From an uncultured Bacillota bacterium (lineage in GTDB: Bacteria; Bacillota; Dehalobacteriia; UBA4068; UBA4997), in contig CAQWMM010000018.1 of the NCBI GenBank assembly GCA_948907985.1, forward strand, positions 1-39,308: a DNA stretch of 39,308 bases, in the 5' to 3' direction. Positions 7,286 through 15,937 of the stretch are shown here, in pieces. How positions within the stretch are numbered: the stretch's first letter is position 1; every line of letters begins with the position of its first letter. A program made the position numbers and the translations under genes. The notes beneath the pieces were generated by a model that was not told the origin of the DNA, did not search any database, and saw only the letters and a program-made list of their open reading frames with translations.

Positions 7286-8542
7286 TCAGCCTACGCCCTT
7301 AAACAGCTCTTCCAGCACCTGCGAATAATGCTCCCGCTTGGCCGGATCATCCATGCTCTTTAAGGAGATAATCGGATTAAGCACCGCCTTGCGCAGGGCC
7401 GTCTGCATAGTGCGGCTGATGATTTTGCGCTCGCGCTCGCTGGCCTCAATCTTCTGGAAAAGATATTTCAAATGCTCCTCGGCGATTTCATCCACCGTCT
7501 GGTTTAGGGATTTAATCACCAAATCCTGTTCAGAGCGCGCCAGCCAGTCCGCAAACGCCGCCAGATAACGGTCAATCACCGTCTCGGCCTGCACCGTCAG
7601 ACTGCGCCGGCTGGCCGCGTTGCGCTGGGCCAGTTCTTTCAAAACGTCAATATTAGCCACCTGATAGTTATTAAGTTCACCGATCGCCTCGTCCACATCG
7701 CGGGGAATCGCCATATCCAGCAGATAGAGCGGTTTCTCGCGCGGCGGCATATCCTCGCGGCGCAGGATTAAATGCGGGCTGTTGGTGGCGCAAATCACCA
7801 AATCAGCCTCCGGCAGCGCCGCCCGGGCCTGACCGGAGGGCAAATATCTGGCGCGCGGCTCACCGGCGCAAGCGGCCAGAGGGGCCTCGCTGCTGCGGCT
7901 GCAAAGCCAGATCCCAGCCAACGGCAGCTCGCGCGCATAGCGGAAAAACAGCTGGCCGATTTCACCAAAGCCGATAATCAACAGGTTTTTGCCGGCCAGC
8001 CCCGCCGCGCCCCCGCAACATTCTTCCAGATATTTCAGGCCGATATAGCCGGGAGAGAGGGGAATCTCCGAAATTTTCAAACTGCTTTTAACCTCTTTGG
8101 CGCACTTGATAGCCTCTTGAAACAGGTGGTTAAAAATTTTGTCGGTATTATGAAAGCGGTGAGCGAACTCATAGGCGCGCTTAAGCTGGCGCAGAATTTC
8201 GTCCTCGCCGACAATCGCCGATTCCAGCCCCGCCGCCACCCGGAAAATATGGCGCAGGGCCGCCTGACCGCTTAGCTGATGTACGGACTGCGCCAACTCG
8301 CGGGGGGCCTGGCTGAAATAACTCAGATAGGCCTCGCGGATATGGCGGTTGACGCTCCGATCCTCCTGCGGCAGCAAATAATAAACCTCGCTGCGGTTGC
8401 AGGTGGAGAGAATTACCACCTCGGCCGCGCCCAATCCCATAATAATGGAAGAAAATTCCAGAATATGGGTTTCGGTGAAAGCGGCCTTTTCGCGCACAGC
8501 GGCGGCGCAGTTATGGTCTATGCCCAAAACATTAACTTGCAC
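7286..8542 (-). CDS. hemA: Glutamyl-tRNA reductase
   Basis: It reduces glutamyl-tRNA(Glu) with NADPH to glutamate-1-semialdehyde, the committed step of the C5 pathway. It has 418 residues, full length. The catalytic cysteine lies in ILSTCNRSEVY (about C48). GLESAIVGEDEI marks the substrate-binding domain and LLIIGFGEIGQL the NADP-binding site. A C-terminal dimerisation helix follows. The start is GTG 8542, 8 nt after AAGGAAG. It begins 14 nt past the cbiA stop. Being inside the cob operon, ALA synthesis should rise and fall with corrin synthesis. No later haem genes (hemE, hemG, hemH) are in the window. Confidence 0.97.
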   Translation of the reverse strand: MQVNVLGIDHNCAAAVREKAAFTETHILEFSSIIMGLGAAEVVILSTCNRSEVYYLLPQEDRSVNRHIREAYLSYFSQAPRELAQSVHQLSGQAALRHIFRVAAGLESAIVGEDEILRQLKRAYEFAHRFHNTDKIFNHLFQEAIKCAKEVKSSLKISEIPLSPGYIGLKYLEECCGGAAGLAGKNLLIIGFGEIGQLFFRYARELPLAGIWLCSRSSEAPLAACAGEPRARYLPSGQARAALPEADLVICATNSPHLILRREDMPPREKPLYLLDMAIPRDVDEAIGELNNYQVANIDVLKELAQRNAASRRSLTVQAETVIDRYLAAFADWLARSEQDLVIKSLNQTVDEIAEEHLKYLFQKIEASERERKIISRTMQTALRKAVLNPIISLKSMDDPAKREHYSQVLEELFKGVG

Positions 8543-8556
8543 AGCAAAAACTTCCT

Positions 8557-9957
8557 TTATTTATTATGATAATCAGCCGCCAACTGCAAAAAGTTTCTGG
8601 CGCACTGGGGATTTGCCCAAAAATTAAAGTGAGGATAAGCGCCCAGAGTGTTGCGCACCTGCCAGCCCTCCTGCCAGCCGCGCCGGGCGGGGGCGGGTTT
8701 CTGCACCTGATAACAGGCCCCGCTTTCATCCGCCGCCCCCACGCGCTGGGTATAATGGAACTCGTGCCCGCGAATCCGCAAAGGCTGTTCCTCGCCGTAG
8801 GTTAACGGCGTGCCCGGCCGGACGGCGGCCTCCAGATAACCGAAATGCTGCAAGCGGTCGGTCATGGCAAAATCAAAGGGGAAAACGCCGGCCAGCCGGT
8901 GCGTTTGGCCCTGCATGGTCATACTGCGCCCCAGATAGATAAAACCGCCGCACTCGGCATAGCAGGGCAGGCCGGCTTGCAGGCTTTGGCGCAAATCCGC
9001 CAGCAGACTTTGGTTGGCGGCAAGCTCCGCCAAATGCAGCTCCGGATAGCCGCCGCCCAAAATCAGCCCGGCCAAATCCGCCGGCAGACGCTCGTCCCGC
9101 AGGGGACTGAACGGAATCAGCCTGGCGCCCAGCTGCTCCAACAGCTCTAAACTATCCTGATAATAGAAATTAAAAGCCGCGTCCTGCGCCAGGCCAATGG
9201 CCACCGGCTCGGCCAGCGCCGCCGGCAGTTTGGGCGGCTCCGCCTCACAGGGCGGGCACTCGCAGGCGGCCAACAGCCGGGGCAAATCGCAGTTAGTCAG
9301 CAGGGTATCGGCCAGCAGGGCAATTTTTTGCTGCAAACCGGCCACCTCGCCGCTGCAATAAAGCCCCAAATGCCGCTCCGACAAAGCAACCTCCGGCAAA
9401 TTAGGCAGCCAGCCGAAAACCGGCACGCCGCACTCGCGCTCAATAATTTCCCGGGCATATTGAAAACTCATCTCGCTTTTGATATTGTTCAGCAGCACCC
9501 CGGCCAAATTGAGCGGCTCCGCCCCCTTTTGCCGCGCAAAATCCCGAAAGCCATTAATCAGCGCCGCCAATGAAAGCGACATACCGCGGGCGTTAACCAG
9601 CAAAATCACCGGCGCGCCCAACAGCTGGCTGATATGCGCGGAACTGGCCTCCAGACTGTACGAGCGCAGGCCGTCGTAAAGCCCCATCACGCCCTCCACC
9701 ACCGCCACGTCCGCCCCGGCCGCCGCCCGGGCATAGAGATATTGCAAAGTTTGGGGCGGCAGCATAAAAGCGTCCAGATTGCGGCTGGCCACCCCGCAGG
9801 CCGCCCGATGATACATTGGATCGATATAATCCGGCCCCACCTTGAACGGCTGTACCTTTTGGCCCAGCCGGCGCAGCGCCGCCATCAGCCCGATAGCAAA
9901 AGTGGTTTTGCCGCTGCCGCTGCCGGCGGCCGCCAAAACAAACGCCGATTTCGCCAT
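8557..9957 (-). CDS. cbiA: Cobyrinic acid a,c-diamide synthase
   Basis: It amidates the a and c side chains of cobyrinate using glutamine and ATP. It has 466 residues from ATG 9957, which has AAGGAGG 6 nt upstream. The longer in-frame reading to 10020 has no such support. The N-terminal ATPase domain has P-loop GSGSGKTT (about 12-19), then FKVGPDYIDPMYH and VVEGVMGLYDG. The C-terminal class I glutaminase-like domain has LILGGGYPELH and PCYAECGGFIYLG with the nucleophilic cysteine, and a late GHEFHYT segment. It sits 1 nt after cbiJ. Confidence 0.96.
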   Translation of the reverse strand: MAKSAFVLAAAGSGSGKTTFAIGLMAALRRLGQKVQPFKVGPDYIDPMYHRAACGVASRNLDAFMLPPQTLQYLYARAAAGADVAVVEGVMGLYDGLRSYSLEASSAHISQLLGAPVILLVNARGMSLSLAALINGFRDFARQKGAEPLNLAGVLLNNIKSEMSFQYAREIIERECGVPVFGWLPNLPEVALSERHLGLYCSGEVAGLQQKIALLADTLLTNCDLPRLLAACECPPCEAEPPKLPAALAEPVAIGLAQDAAFNFYYQDSLELLEQLGARLIPFSPLRDERLPADLAGLILGGGYPELHLAELAANQSLLADLRQSLQAGLPCYAECGGFIYLGRSMTMQGQTHRLAGVFPFDFAMTDRLQHFGYLEAAVRPGTPLTYGEEQPLRIRGHEFHYTQRVGAADESGACYQVQKPAPARRGWQEGWQVRNTLGAYPHFNFWANPQCARNFLQLAADYHNK

Positions 9958-9958
9958 A

Positions 9959-10768
9959 TTATACCTCCTTATTGCCGCCCTCGCCGTAAATGGCCCGATT
10001 AAGTTCGGCCAAACTCTCAAAAGTCTGGCCGGCCCCCACCGTCTTGGCCGGCGTTTGGCTTGGCGGTCTGTCCACCAACAGCAGGGGGATTTGCAGCGCC
10101 GCCGCCGCCTGCATTTTCTCCAGCAGGCCGCCCGCCGGGCCGCTGTCTTTGGAAACCAGCGCCGCCGCCTGACACTGCCGGCACAGGGCGATGTTCAGCT
10201 CGGCGCTGGCCACGCCTTTCATGGCAAAAATATGCCCGGGATCAATCTGCATGGCCTCTAGCTCCTGTAAAATACGGCTCTCGGCCAGCACCCGCACATA
10301 GAACCGCTGCCGAAAATCCGGCAGTTCCCGGAAAAAGGCCAGATTTTTGCTGCCAATCGTCAGCAGGATATGGCCGTCTAGCTGCCGGCAGGCCGCCGCC
10401 GCCGCCGCAAAATCCGCAAAATGCCGACAATCCAGCCCGGCGGGCCAATCGGCCTCGTCCGCCCGCTGCCGCTCAAAGCGCAGATAGGGCACCCGGCAGA
10501 CTGCCGCCGCCGTTTTGGCGTTGCGGCTAACCTCCACCGCAAAGGGATGGCTCAAATCCACCAGAAAATCCGGCTGTTCCTCCCGCAAAAGCCGGGCGAA
10601 GCCCTCGCTCTCCAGCGCGCCGGCCAACAGCCGCAGCCCGGGCCGCGGCGCGATACAATCCGCCCCCAACTGGCTGAAAGTCGTTGCCAGAATTTCCGTA
10701 TCCTGCGGCTGACCGGCAATAAAATCCACCGCATCCGCCGTCCCGGCCACCACCAAAAGCCGCGTCAT
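9959..10768 (-). CDS. cbiJ: Cobalt-precorrin-6A reductase (CbiJ/CobK)
   Basis: It reduces the macrocycle of (cobalt-)precorrin-6A with a pyridine nucleotide. It has 269 residues. The N-terminus LLVVAGTADA is the nucleotide-binding start, VDLSHPFAVEVS is the strongest family signature, and ILLTIGSKNLAFF and VSKDSGPAGGLLEK follow. The start ATG 10768 overlaps the cbiH stop by 4 bp (ATGA), and its stop is 1 nt before the cbiA start. Placement between CbiH and CbiA fits the anaerobic series, where the NADH-dependent form (CbiJ) is expected. Cofactor preference cannot be read from sequence alone. Confidence 0.92.
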   Translation of the reverse strand: MTRLLVVAGTADAVDFIAGQPQDTEILATTFSQLGADCIAPRPGLRLLAGALESEGFARLLREEQPDFLVDLSHPFAVEVSRNAKTAAAVCRVPYLRFERQRADEADWPAGLDCRHFADFAAAAAACRQLDGHILLTIGSKNLAFFRELPDFRQRFYVRVLAESRILQELEAMQIDPGHIFAMKGVASAELNIALCRQCQAAALVSKDSGPAGGLLEKMQAAAALQIPLLLVDRPPSQTPAKTVGAGQTFESLAELNRAIYGEGGNKEV

Positions 10769-11547
10769 GCCTGCTCTCCCCGGTCGGCCGGCAAATAGCC
10801 CCGCGGGGTTACAATGCGCGGCCCGCCAATCGTCTGTTGAATAAAGGTTTGGCTGTTGCCGATAAAGACGGTGGAAAACATATCCACCAGCTCATAATCC
10901 AAATCCGCCAGCGTGGTAACAATCGTCTGCTCGCCTTCGCGGCCAATGTTTTTGACAATACCCACCGGGGTTTGACCAACTTGGGCCGCCTCGCCCTGCT
11001 TAGCCTCGCTGATAATTTCGCAGGCCTGGCGCAGTAAATCCGGCCGGCCATGGCTGCGCGGATTATAAAGCACCAGACAAAAATCGGCCGCCGCCGCCGC
11101 CTGCAAGCGCCGGGCAATTTTTTCCCAGGGGGTCAGCCGGTCAGACAGACTTACCACCGCAAAATCGTGCATCAGCGGCGCGCCCAGCAGCGCCGCCCCG
11201 GAAGAAGCCGCCGTAATCCCCGGCACCGCCACAACCTCCACCTCCGGGCAGATCTCCGCCGCCAGCTGCATCACCAGCCCGGCCATACCGTATACCCCGG
11301 CGTCGCCGCTGCTGATCATCGCCACCGTGCGCCCGGCTTTAGCCTGTTCCAGCGCCAGCTGGCAGCGCTTAACCTCGCCGGTCATGCCGGTTTGCAAATA
11401 CTCTTTTTTAGGAAACAGCGGCTGCACCAGTTTGATATAAGCGCCATAACCGGCGATCACATCGGCAGCCAGCAGCGCCGCCATGGCCTGGGGAGTCAGC
11501 TGTTCAAAACTGCCGGGACCAATGCCCACTACATAAAATTTTTGCAT
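10765..11547 (-). CDS. cbiH: Cobalt-factor III C17-methyltransferase, ring contraction (CbiH/CobJ)
   Basis: This SAM-dependent methylase adds the C17 methyl and drives contraction of the porphyrinoid ring to a corrin-type lactone. It has 260 residues, the normal single-domain length. Signatures are VVGIGPGSFEQLTPQA, ISSGDAGVYGMAG and VAVPGITAASSGAALLGAPL, with the late LVLYNPRS. AAGGAG lies 8 nt before ATG 11547. A 22-nt gap separates it from cbiG, whose product opens the lactone made here. Confidence 0.95.
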   Translation of the reverse strand: MQKFYVVGIGPGSFEQLTPQAMAALLAADVIAGYGAYIKLVQPLFPKKEYLQTGMTGEVKRCQLALEQAKAGRTVAMISSGDAGVYGMAGLVMQLAAEICPEVEVVAVPGITAASSGAALLGAPLMHDFAVVSLSDRLTPWEKIARRLQAAAAADFCLVLYNPRSHGRPDLLRQACEIISEAKQGEAAQVGQTPVGIVKNIGREGEQTIVTTLADLDYELVDMFSTVFIGNSQTFIQQTIGGPRIVTPRGYLPADRGEQA

Positions 11548-11569
11548 TTTATAATCTCCTTATATTATG

Positions 11570-12688
11570 TCAACAAGTTAAGTCAAAATCAAAGGTCTGG
11601 GGCCGTTCAGCCACGCTGAAAGTAATCCCGGGATATTTGGTTTTGCCAATCAGCGTGCGGCCGCCCTCGCCCGCCGCCGCCAGCGCCGCCGCCTGCGCCA
11701 CACTGGGCGTGCCGACGGTCTGGCGCACAAATTCCGACTGCTCCCCTGCCGCCAGATTTTCCGCCAGCGGGCGCAGTTCTGCCGCCGGATAGGTTTGCAG
11801 GGGCAGGTTAAGCCACGCCGCCAGCGCCAGCAGGGCCGGTTCGTCTTTCTTCAAATCCACCGAGGCCAGCGCCGAAAGCGAACGGGCGTCCAGCCAGTTT
11901 CGGGCCAGAAAATCCGCCAGCGCCGCCTGCATAAGTTCCGGCGATACGCCGCGTTTGCAGCCCGCGCCCAAAACCAGATTGCGCGGCAGCAGGCGCAGAA
12001 TATGGCGCGCCCCCGGCACGCAGGCCGACCAATCGTGATAGGGACTGATCAGCACCATTTCCGGGCAGGGCAAATCACCCTCGCCGCTATACAGCGCAAT
12101 CTCCGGCGGCACGGCCCCCGCCAGCGGCAAACTGCTTTGCAGCGCCACCCGGCCGCCGTTTACCAGCGTCCCGCTGATATATTTCAGTTCCGGCAGGTTC
12201 AAAATCAGGCAGCCGTTGGCCTGGGCCAGCAAATCAAAGGCCGGTTTCGCCGTAACGTCGGTGGCCGTCGTAATCACCGCCTGGCAAGGCTCGCCCCAAA
12301 GAGCGGCAATGCGCCGCGCCAGCCGGTTGGCCCCGCCCAGATGGCCGGAAAGCAGGCTAACAGCGAAACGCGCCCGCTCGTCCATCACCACCACCGCCGG
12401 GTCCTGGCTTTTATGCACCGCATAAGGCGCAAAGGTGCGAAAGACAATCCCCGCCGCCATAATCATCACAAAACCCTGATATTGACCGTAAATCCGCTCT
12501 ATCAGGCGCGCCAGCGGCTCGCTGAAAACCTGCCCGGCAGCAATATCAAGCTCATTCAGCGCGCCCGCTTTCAAATAAACGTCCGCCTCCGGCAGCAGGC
12601 CGCCCAGCCGCAGGGCCGTACGGCAGCCCCCCGCCGTCAGCGCCACAATCGCTATTTTTTTATAATCTTGACAAATTATTTTACACAT
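11570..12688 (-). CDS. cbiG: Cobalt-precorrin-5A hydrolase
   Basis: It opens the delta-lactone of cobalt-precorrin-5A and releases the C20/C1 fragment as acetaldehyde, a step specific to the anaerobic pathway. It has 372 residues, with the N-terminal domain (AIVALTAGG; IMAAGIVFRTFAPY), the central SGHLGGANRLA motif and the C-terminal LVLGAGCKRG with the final IGKTKYPGITF. The first nine codons (through Asp-Tyr) are made from one unit of an upstream tandem duplication. The Shine-Dalgarno is poor: AAAGAG directly abuts ATG 12688. No better in-frame start exists, because an upstream TGA closes the frame 7 codons away. CbiG marks this cluster as oxygen-independent. Confidence 0.94.
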   Translation of the reverse strand: MCKIICQDYKKIAIVALTAGGCRTALRLGGLLPEADVYLKAGALNELDIAAGQVFSEPLARLIERIYGQYQGFVMIMAAGIVFRTFAPYAVHKSQDPAVVVMDERARFAVSLLSGHLGGANRLARRIAALWGEPCQAVITTATDVTAKPAFDLLAQANGCLILNLPELKYISGTLVNGGRVALQSSLPLAGAVPPEIALYSGEGDLPCPEMVLISPYHDWSACVPGARHILRLLPRNLVLGAGCKRGVSPELMQAALADFLARNWLDARSLSALASVDLKKDEPALLALAAWLNLPLQTYPAAELRPLAENLAAGEQSEFVRQTVGTPSVAQAAALAAAGEGGRTLIGKTKYPGITFSVAERPQTFDFDLTC

Positions 12689-12840
12689 CTCTTTTATTAT
12701 ACATACTCAAATAGGGACAATCTCTTCGTCATTGTCAATATCTTAAATAATCTTGACAAACCATTTTACAAATCTCTTCTATGATAATAAATACTTAAAT
12801 AAAAACGATCTCTTCGCCATTGTCAATATCTTAAATAATC
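12664..12840 (-). repeat. Tandem duplication of the cbiET-cbiG junction (85 and 88 bp units)
   Basis: Two head-to-tail units, 12664-12748 and 12749-12836, are followed by the shared AATC at 12837-12840. Both carry, on the minus strand, GATTATTTAAGATATTGAC, an AAGAGAT box, an A/T stretch, and a GTAAAAT..TTTGTCAA end. The upstream unit contains the true cbiET end (codons for Asp-Tyr-Leu-Arg-Tyr-stop). The downstream unit repeats that end as a vestige and then supplies the cbiG start region. It accounts for the 134-bp spacer. Confidence 0.85.
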
Positions 12841-14064
12841 AGCGGAAATGATGGTGATCGGGTTCAGCCCCAGCATCAGATGTTTTTCACCCGCCGGTTT
12901 GCTGCGCGCCACCGCCGCCTGCACCACCTCGATATTGCAGCAGCCCTGTTCCTGCAAAGCCGCCAGGGCCTCGCCGACGGACTCTACCGTGATTGCCGAA
13001 ATAACCAGACGCAGACTGCCGGCGCTATGTTCCAGCGCCCTGGCAATAATCGCCGCCATACTGCCGCCGCTGCCGCCGATAAACACGCGGTTAAACTGAA
13101 CGTCCGGGATCGCCTCCGGCGCGGCCCCCGCCAGCAGGTCAATATTATCCAGACCAAATTTGGCAATGTTAGCGCGGCAGACGGCCAGAGCCTCCGGGTT
13201 CTTCTCCAGCGCCCAAACATGCCCCTCGTAAGCCGCCAGCGCCGCCTCAATCGTAACCGAACCGGTGCCCGCCCCAATCTCCAGCAGACGAGAGGTTGGC
13301 TGCAAACGCAGTTTGCTGCTTATAATCGCCCGCACCTCGCTTTTGGTCATCGGCACCGGCTTTTCACCCAAACTGCGGCTAAACAATTCGTCCGGCAGGC
13401 CGGCGGGCAGATAGGGCCAGGGCCGGCTGTCCGGCGCGGCGTTTTCCACCAACATCAGGCTCAAATCCGCGAATTGCCGGCGGGCAATCTCCTGCGGCGT
13501 ACCGCTGATCACCCGCTCGTCCGGATAGGAAAGGTTCTCGCCCACCGTCAGCCGCAAATCGGCAAAAGAGAGCGCCGCCAGCCGTCCGGCAATCGCCTGC
13601 GGGGAGTTTTCGCCGCCAGTAAAAATCGCCACGTTTTTCTCCCGCATCACCGTATTCAGCAGGTTAGCCGAGTTGCTGCCGTGCAGGGTGATAATCTTCA
13701 GCTCATTCAAATTCAGCCCCCGCTTCGCCAGCAAATATTGCAGAGAGCTAATCCCCGGCAGCACCGCAAAAGGCACCTGCGGCAGGCGTTTTTGCAGATA
13801 GGCCCGCACGCTGAACAGGCTGGTATCGCCGCTGGCCAACACCACCAGACGGCGGGGTTGCCAGTTTTGGCCAATATATGCCGCCACCTCGGCCAGGCCG
13901 CGGTCAATCACCATGGTTTGCTGCCCGGGCCGGGCCAGTTCCGCCAGGTTGCGCCGCCCGCCGATTAAAACCTCGGCCTGCTCAATCAGCCGCGCCGCCA
14001 GCGGATAAACAAAATCAGTCTGCCCGGGGCCGACGCCGATTATATACGGTGTGTTTTCAGTCAT
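12823..14064 (-). CDS. cbiET: Fused cobalt-precorrin-6B/7 C5,C15-methyltransferase and C12-decarboxylase (CbiE-CbiT, CobL-like)
   Basis: This bifunctional enzyme has 413 residues. Residues about 1-210 are a CbiE-type tetrapyrrole methylase (YIIGVGPGQTDFVYP, VLASGDTSLFSV, VLPGISSLQYL) that methylates C5. Residues about 225-413 are a CbiT class I SAM methyltransferase (MTKSEVRAIISSKL, LLEIGAGTGSVTIEAA, FIGGSGG) that methylates C15 with decarboxylation at C12. Start ATG 14064 has AAGGAG 10 nt upstream and overlaps the cbiD stop by 8 bp. Its final codons are repeated downstream in the tandem duplication that precedes cbiG. The fusion resembles aerobic CobL, but the other genes are of the anaerobic set. 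Confidence 0.95.
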   Translation of the reverse strand: MTENTPYIIGVGPGQTDFVYPLAARLIEQAEVLIGGRRNLAELARPGQQTMVIDRGLAEVAAYIGQNWQPRRLVVLASGDTSLFSVRAYLQKRLPQVPFAVLPGISSLQYLLAKRGLNLNELKIITLHGSNSANLLNTVMREKNVAIFTGGENSPQAIAGRLAALSFADLRLTVGENLSYPDERVISGTPQEIARRQFADLSLMLVENAAPDSRPWPYLPAGLPDELFSRSLGEKPVPMTKSEVRAIISSKLRLQPTSRLLEIGAGTGSVTIEAALAAYEGHVWALEKNPEALAVCRANIAKFGLDNIDLLAGAAPEAIPDVQFNRVFIGGSGGSMAAIIARALEHSAGSLRLVISAITVESVGEALAALQEQGCCNIEVVQAAVARSKPAGEKHLMLGLNPITIISADYLRY

Positions 14065-15220
14065 TAGTCTTCAGCTCCTTCAAAAATTCGGCGGCTCTCG
14101 CCGACGTCGCCAGCAGGCGGTTCTGTTCGCCAAACAAAATCGCCGCCACCTCAATCTCGCCATAAGTATAAAGCCCGGCGCGCCGGGCCGCGTTTTCAAC
14201 AATGCGCCGATAAACCGCCGCCGCCAAATCCGCCCCCGCGCCCTCCAACAACTCCACGGCCGCCGAGGTCGTCCGGCACTGATAAAGCAGCGGCAAAAGC
14301 TCAGGCTGCGCCCCGGCCAGCGCGGCATAGGCAGTGATAATCTCCAGCCGGGCGTCAGCGTTGCGGCTGTGGGTGTTAAAGATACCGGCGCTGACCTTAA
14401 CCAGCTTGCCGATGTGGCCGCTGACGATCAGCCGCCGAAAACCCAGCTGCCGCGCCTCGTCCAGCATAAAGCCCAGATAATTGCTGATTTTGATAACCTG
14501 CGCCTCGTCAATCCGCCGCTCGCGTAAAAATTGCAAACCATAATTGCCAAAGGCGAAAATCGCCTGCCGAAAACCTTTAGCGGCCAACACCCGCAACTCC
14601 AGGCGCAGGCTTTCTTTCAGCGCGTCCTCCGACATTGGATTGACAATGCCGGTACTGCCCAAAATGGACAGCCCGCCCTCAATACCCAGCCGGGGGTTAA
14701 AGGTGCGCCGCGCCACCTCCTCGCCGCCGGGTATGGAGATGACAATTTCCGCCCCCCGGCCAGCCGGCAGCACCGCCCGCACGTTAGCGGCAATCATCGC
14801 CCGCGGGGTGGGGTTAATCGCGGCCTCGCCCACCGGGATCTTCAGCCCCGGCAAGGTTACCCGGCCAACCCCCGCCCCGCCTTGCAGTGTAATTTCGCCG
14901 CTGTCGTTCAGGCGCGCCTCCGCCCAAATTTGCAGGCCGGTAGTAATATCCGGGTCGTCGCCGCCGTCTTTCTCAACAGCAGCCTGCGCCCCCTGCGCGG
15001 TCAGCCGCGCCGCCGCCAGCGGCAGCGTTAACTCCCGCGGCTCATCGGCCCGCCCGCCGCCGGGCAGCTGCACCAAAACCTGCTCAAGCGTGCAGGCATG
15101 CAGCGCCATATAAGCCGCCGCCGCTGCCGCCGCCGCCGCGCAGGTACCGGTGGTGTAACCCCGGCGCAGACGTTTGCCGCCCACGTCAATATAACCAACG
15201 TCAACCGGCGGGGTAATCAT
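14057..15220 (-). CDS. cbiD: Cobalt-precorrin-5B C1-methyltransferase
   Basis: It methylates C1 of the corrin ring after CbiG acts, and it occurs only in the anaerobic pathway. It has 387 residues, full length. The signature RRGYTTGTCAAAAA lies at residues about 18-31, followed by IPGGEEVARRTFNPRLG and GSTGIVNPMSEDA, with VSGHIGKLVKVSAG further on. GAGGGGG lies just before ATG 15220, which overlaps the cbiC stop by 4 bp. It overlaps cbiET by 8 bp at the other end. Its chain continues with the C5,C15 methylase immediately downstream. Confidence 0.96.
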   Translation of the reverse strand: MITPPVDVGYIDVGGKRLRRGYTTGTCAAAAAAAAAYMALHACTLEQVLVQLPGGGRADEPRELTLPLAAARLTAQGAQAAVEKDGGDDPDITTGLQIWAEARLNDSGEITLQGGAGVGRVTLPGLKIPVGEAAINPTPRAMIAANVRAVLPAGRGAEIVISIPGGEEVARRTFNPRLGIEGGLSILGSTGIVNPMSEDALKESLRLELRVLAAKGFRQAIFAFGNYGLQFLRERRIDEAQVIKISNYLGFMLDEARQLGFRRLIVSGHIGKLVKVSAGIFNTHSRNADARLEIITAYAALAGAQPELLPLLYQCRTTSAAVELLEGAGADLAAAVYRRIVENAARRAGLYTYGEIEVAAILFGEQNRLLATSARAAEFLKELKTND

Positions 15221-15879
15221 TGCGCCCCCTCGTTAGCCAGGGCGGCCAGCATCAGGGCGTTGATAATTGCCGCGGCAACGTTGCTGCCCCCCTTGCGCCC
15301 ACGGGCGATAATGCAGGGGATCTGCTTTTCCTGCGCCAGCTGCCAGAAAAGTTCTTTAGCCTCTACCACGTTAACAAAACCCACCGGCACGCCCACCACC
15401 AGCGCGGGGTGCAGTTTATCGGCCATAATCAGCTCGCGCAGCGCCAACAGAGCCGTCGGCGCGTTGCCCACCGCAAAAATCCGATTTTCCGGCTGGGCGG
15501 CCGCTTGCTGCATGGCCACCGCCGCGCGGGTAATGCCCTGGGCTTTGGCCTGTTCCGCCACCTCCGGCGCGTCAATATAGCAGGCCTTGGCCGCGCCCAG
15601 ACGGCCTAAATTGCGCTGGTTAATGCCGGCATAAGCCATGCGCGTATCCGTAACCACCGTGCAGCCGCCGTGCAGCGCCGCCAGCGCCGACTCAACCACC
15701 CCCGGCGAGAAAAGCAGATTATCCGCATAATCAAAATCCGCGCTGGTATGGATAACCCGCTTGACAATGCCCTGCTGCTCAACCGGAATTTGCTGCAAAC
15801 GCTCGCCCAAAATCTCGCTGATAATCTCAAAACTGCGCCCCTCAATAAGCTGCGGCTCAATAATCGTAATTTCTGTCAT
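15217..15879 (-). CDS. cbiC: Cobalt-precorrin-8 methylmutase (CbiC/CobH)
   Basis: It moves the methyl group from C11 to C12 to give cobyrinate. It has 220 residues, normal. The catalytic histidine is seen in RVIHTSADFDYADNL (H44). VVTDTRMAYAGINQ and FAVGNAPTALLAL then VVGVPVGFVNVVEAKE are further family segments. A GGAGG lies one base before ATG 15879, unusually close; a second GAGG ten bases upstream may be the working site. A 58-bp spacer separates it from cbiB and is long enough for a weak promoter, but none with good boxes is visible. Confidence 0.95.
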   Translation of the reverse strand: MTEITIIEPQLIEGRSFEIISEILGERLQQIPVEQQGIVKRVIHTSADFDYADNLLFSPGVVESALAALHGGCTVVTDTRMAYAGINQRNLGRLGAAKACYIDAPEVAEQAKAQGITRAAVAMQQAAAQPENRIFAVGNAPTALLALRELIMADKLHPALVVGVPVGFVNVVEAKELFWQLAQEKQIPCIIARGRKGGSNVAAAIINALMLAALANEGAQ

Positions 15880-15937
15880 GCCTCCAAAACCTCGCCTTTC
15901 TTTATAGTCAGATTTTAGTCTGTCTTTTATCGTTAGT

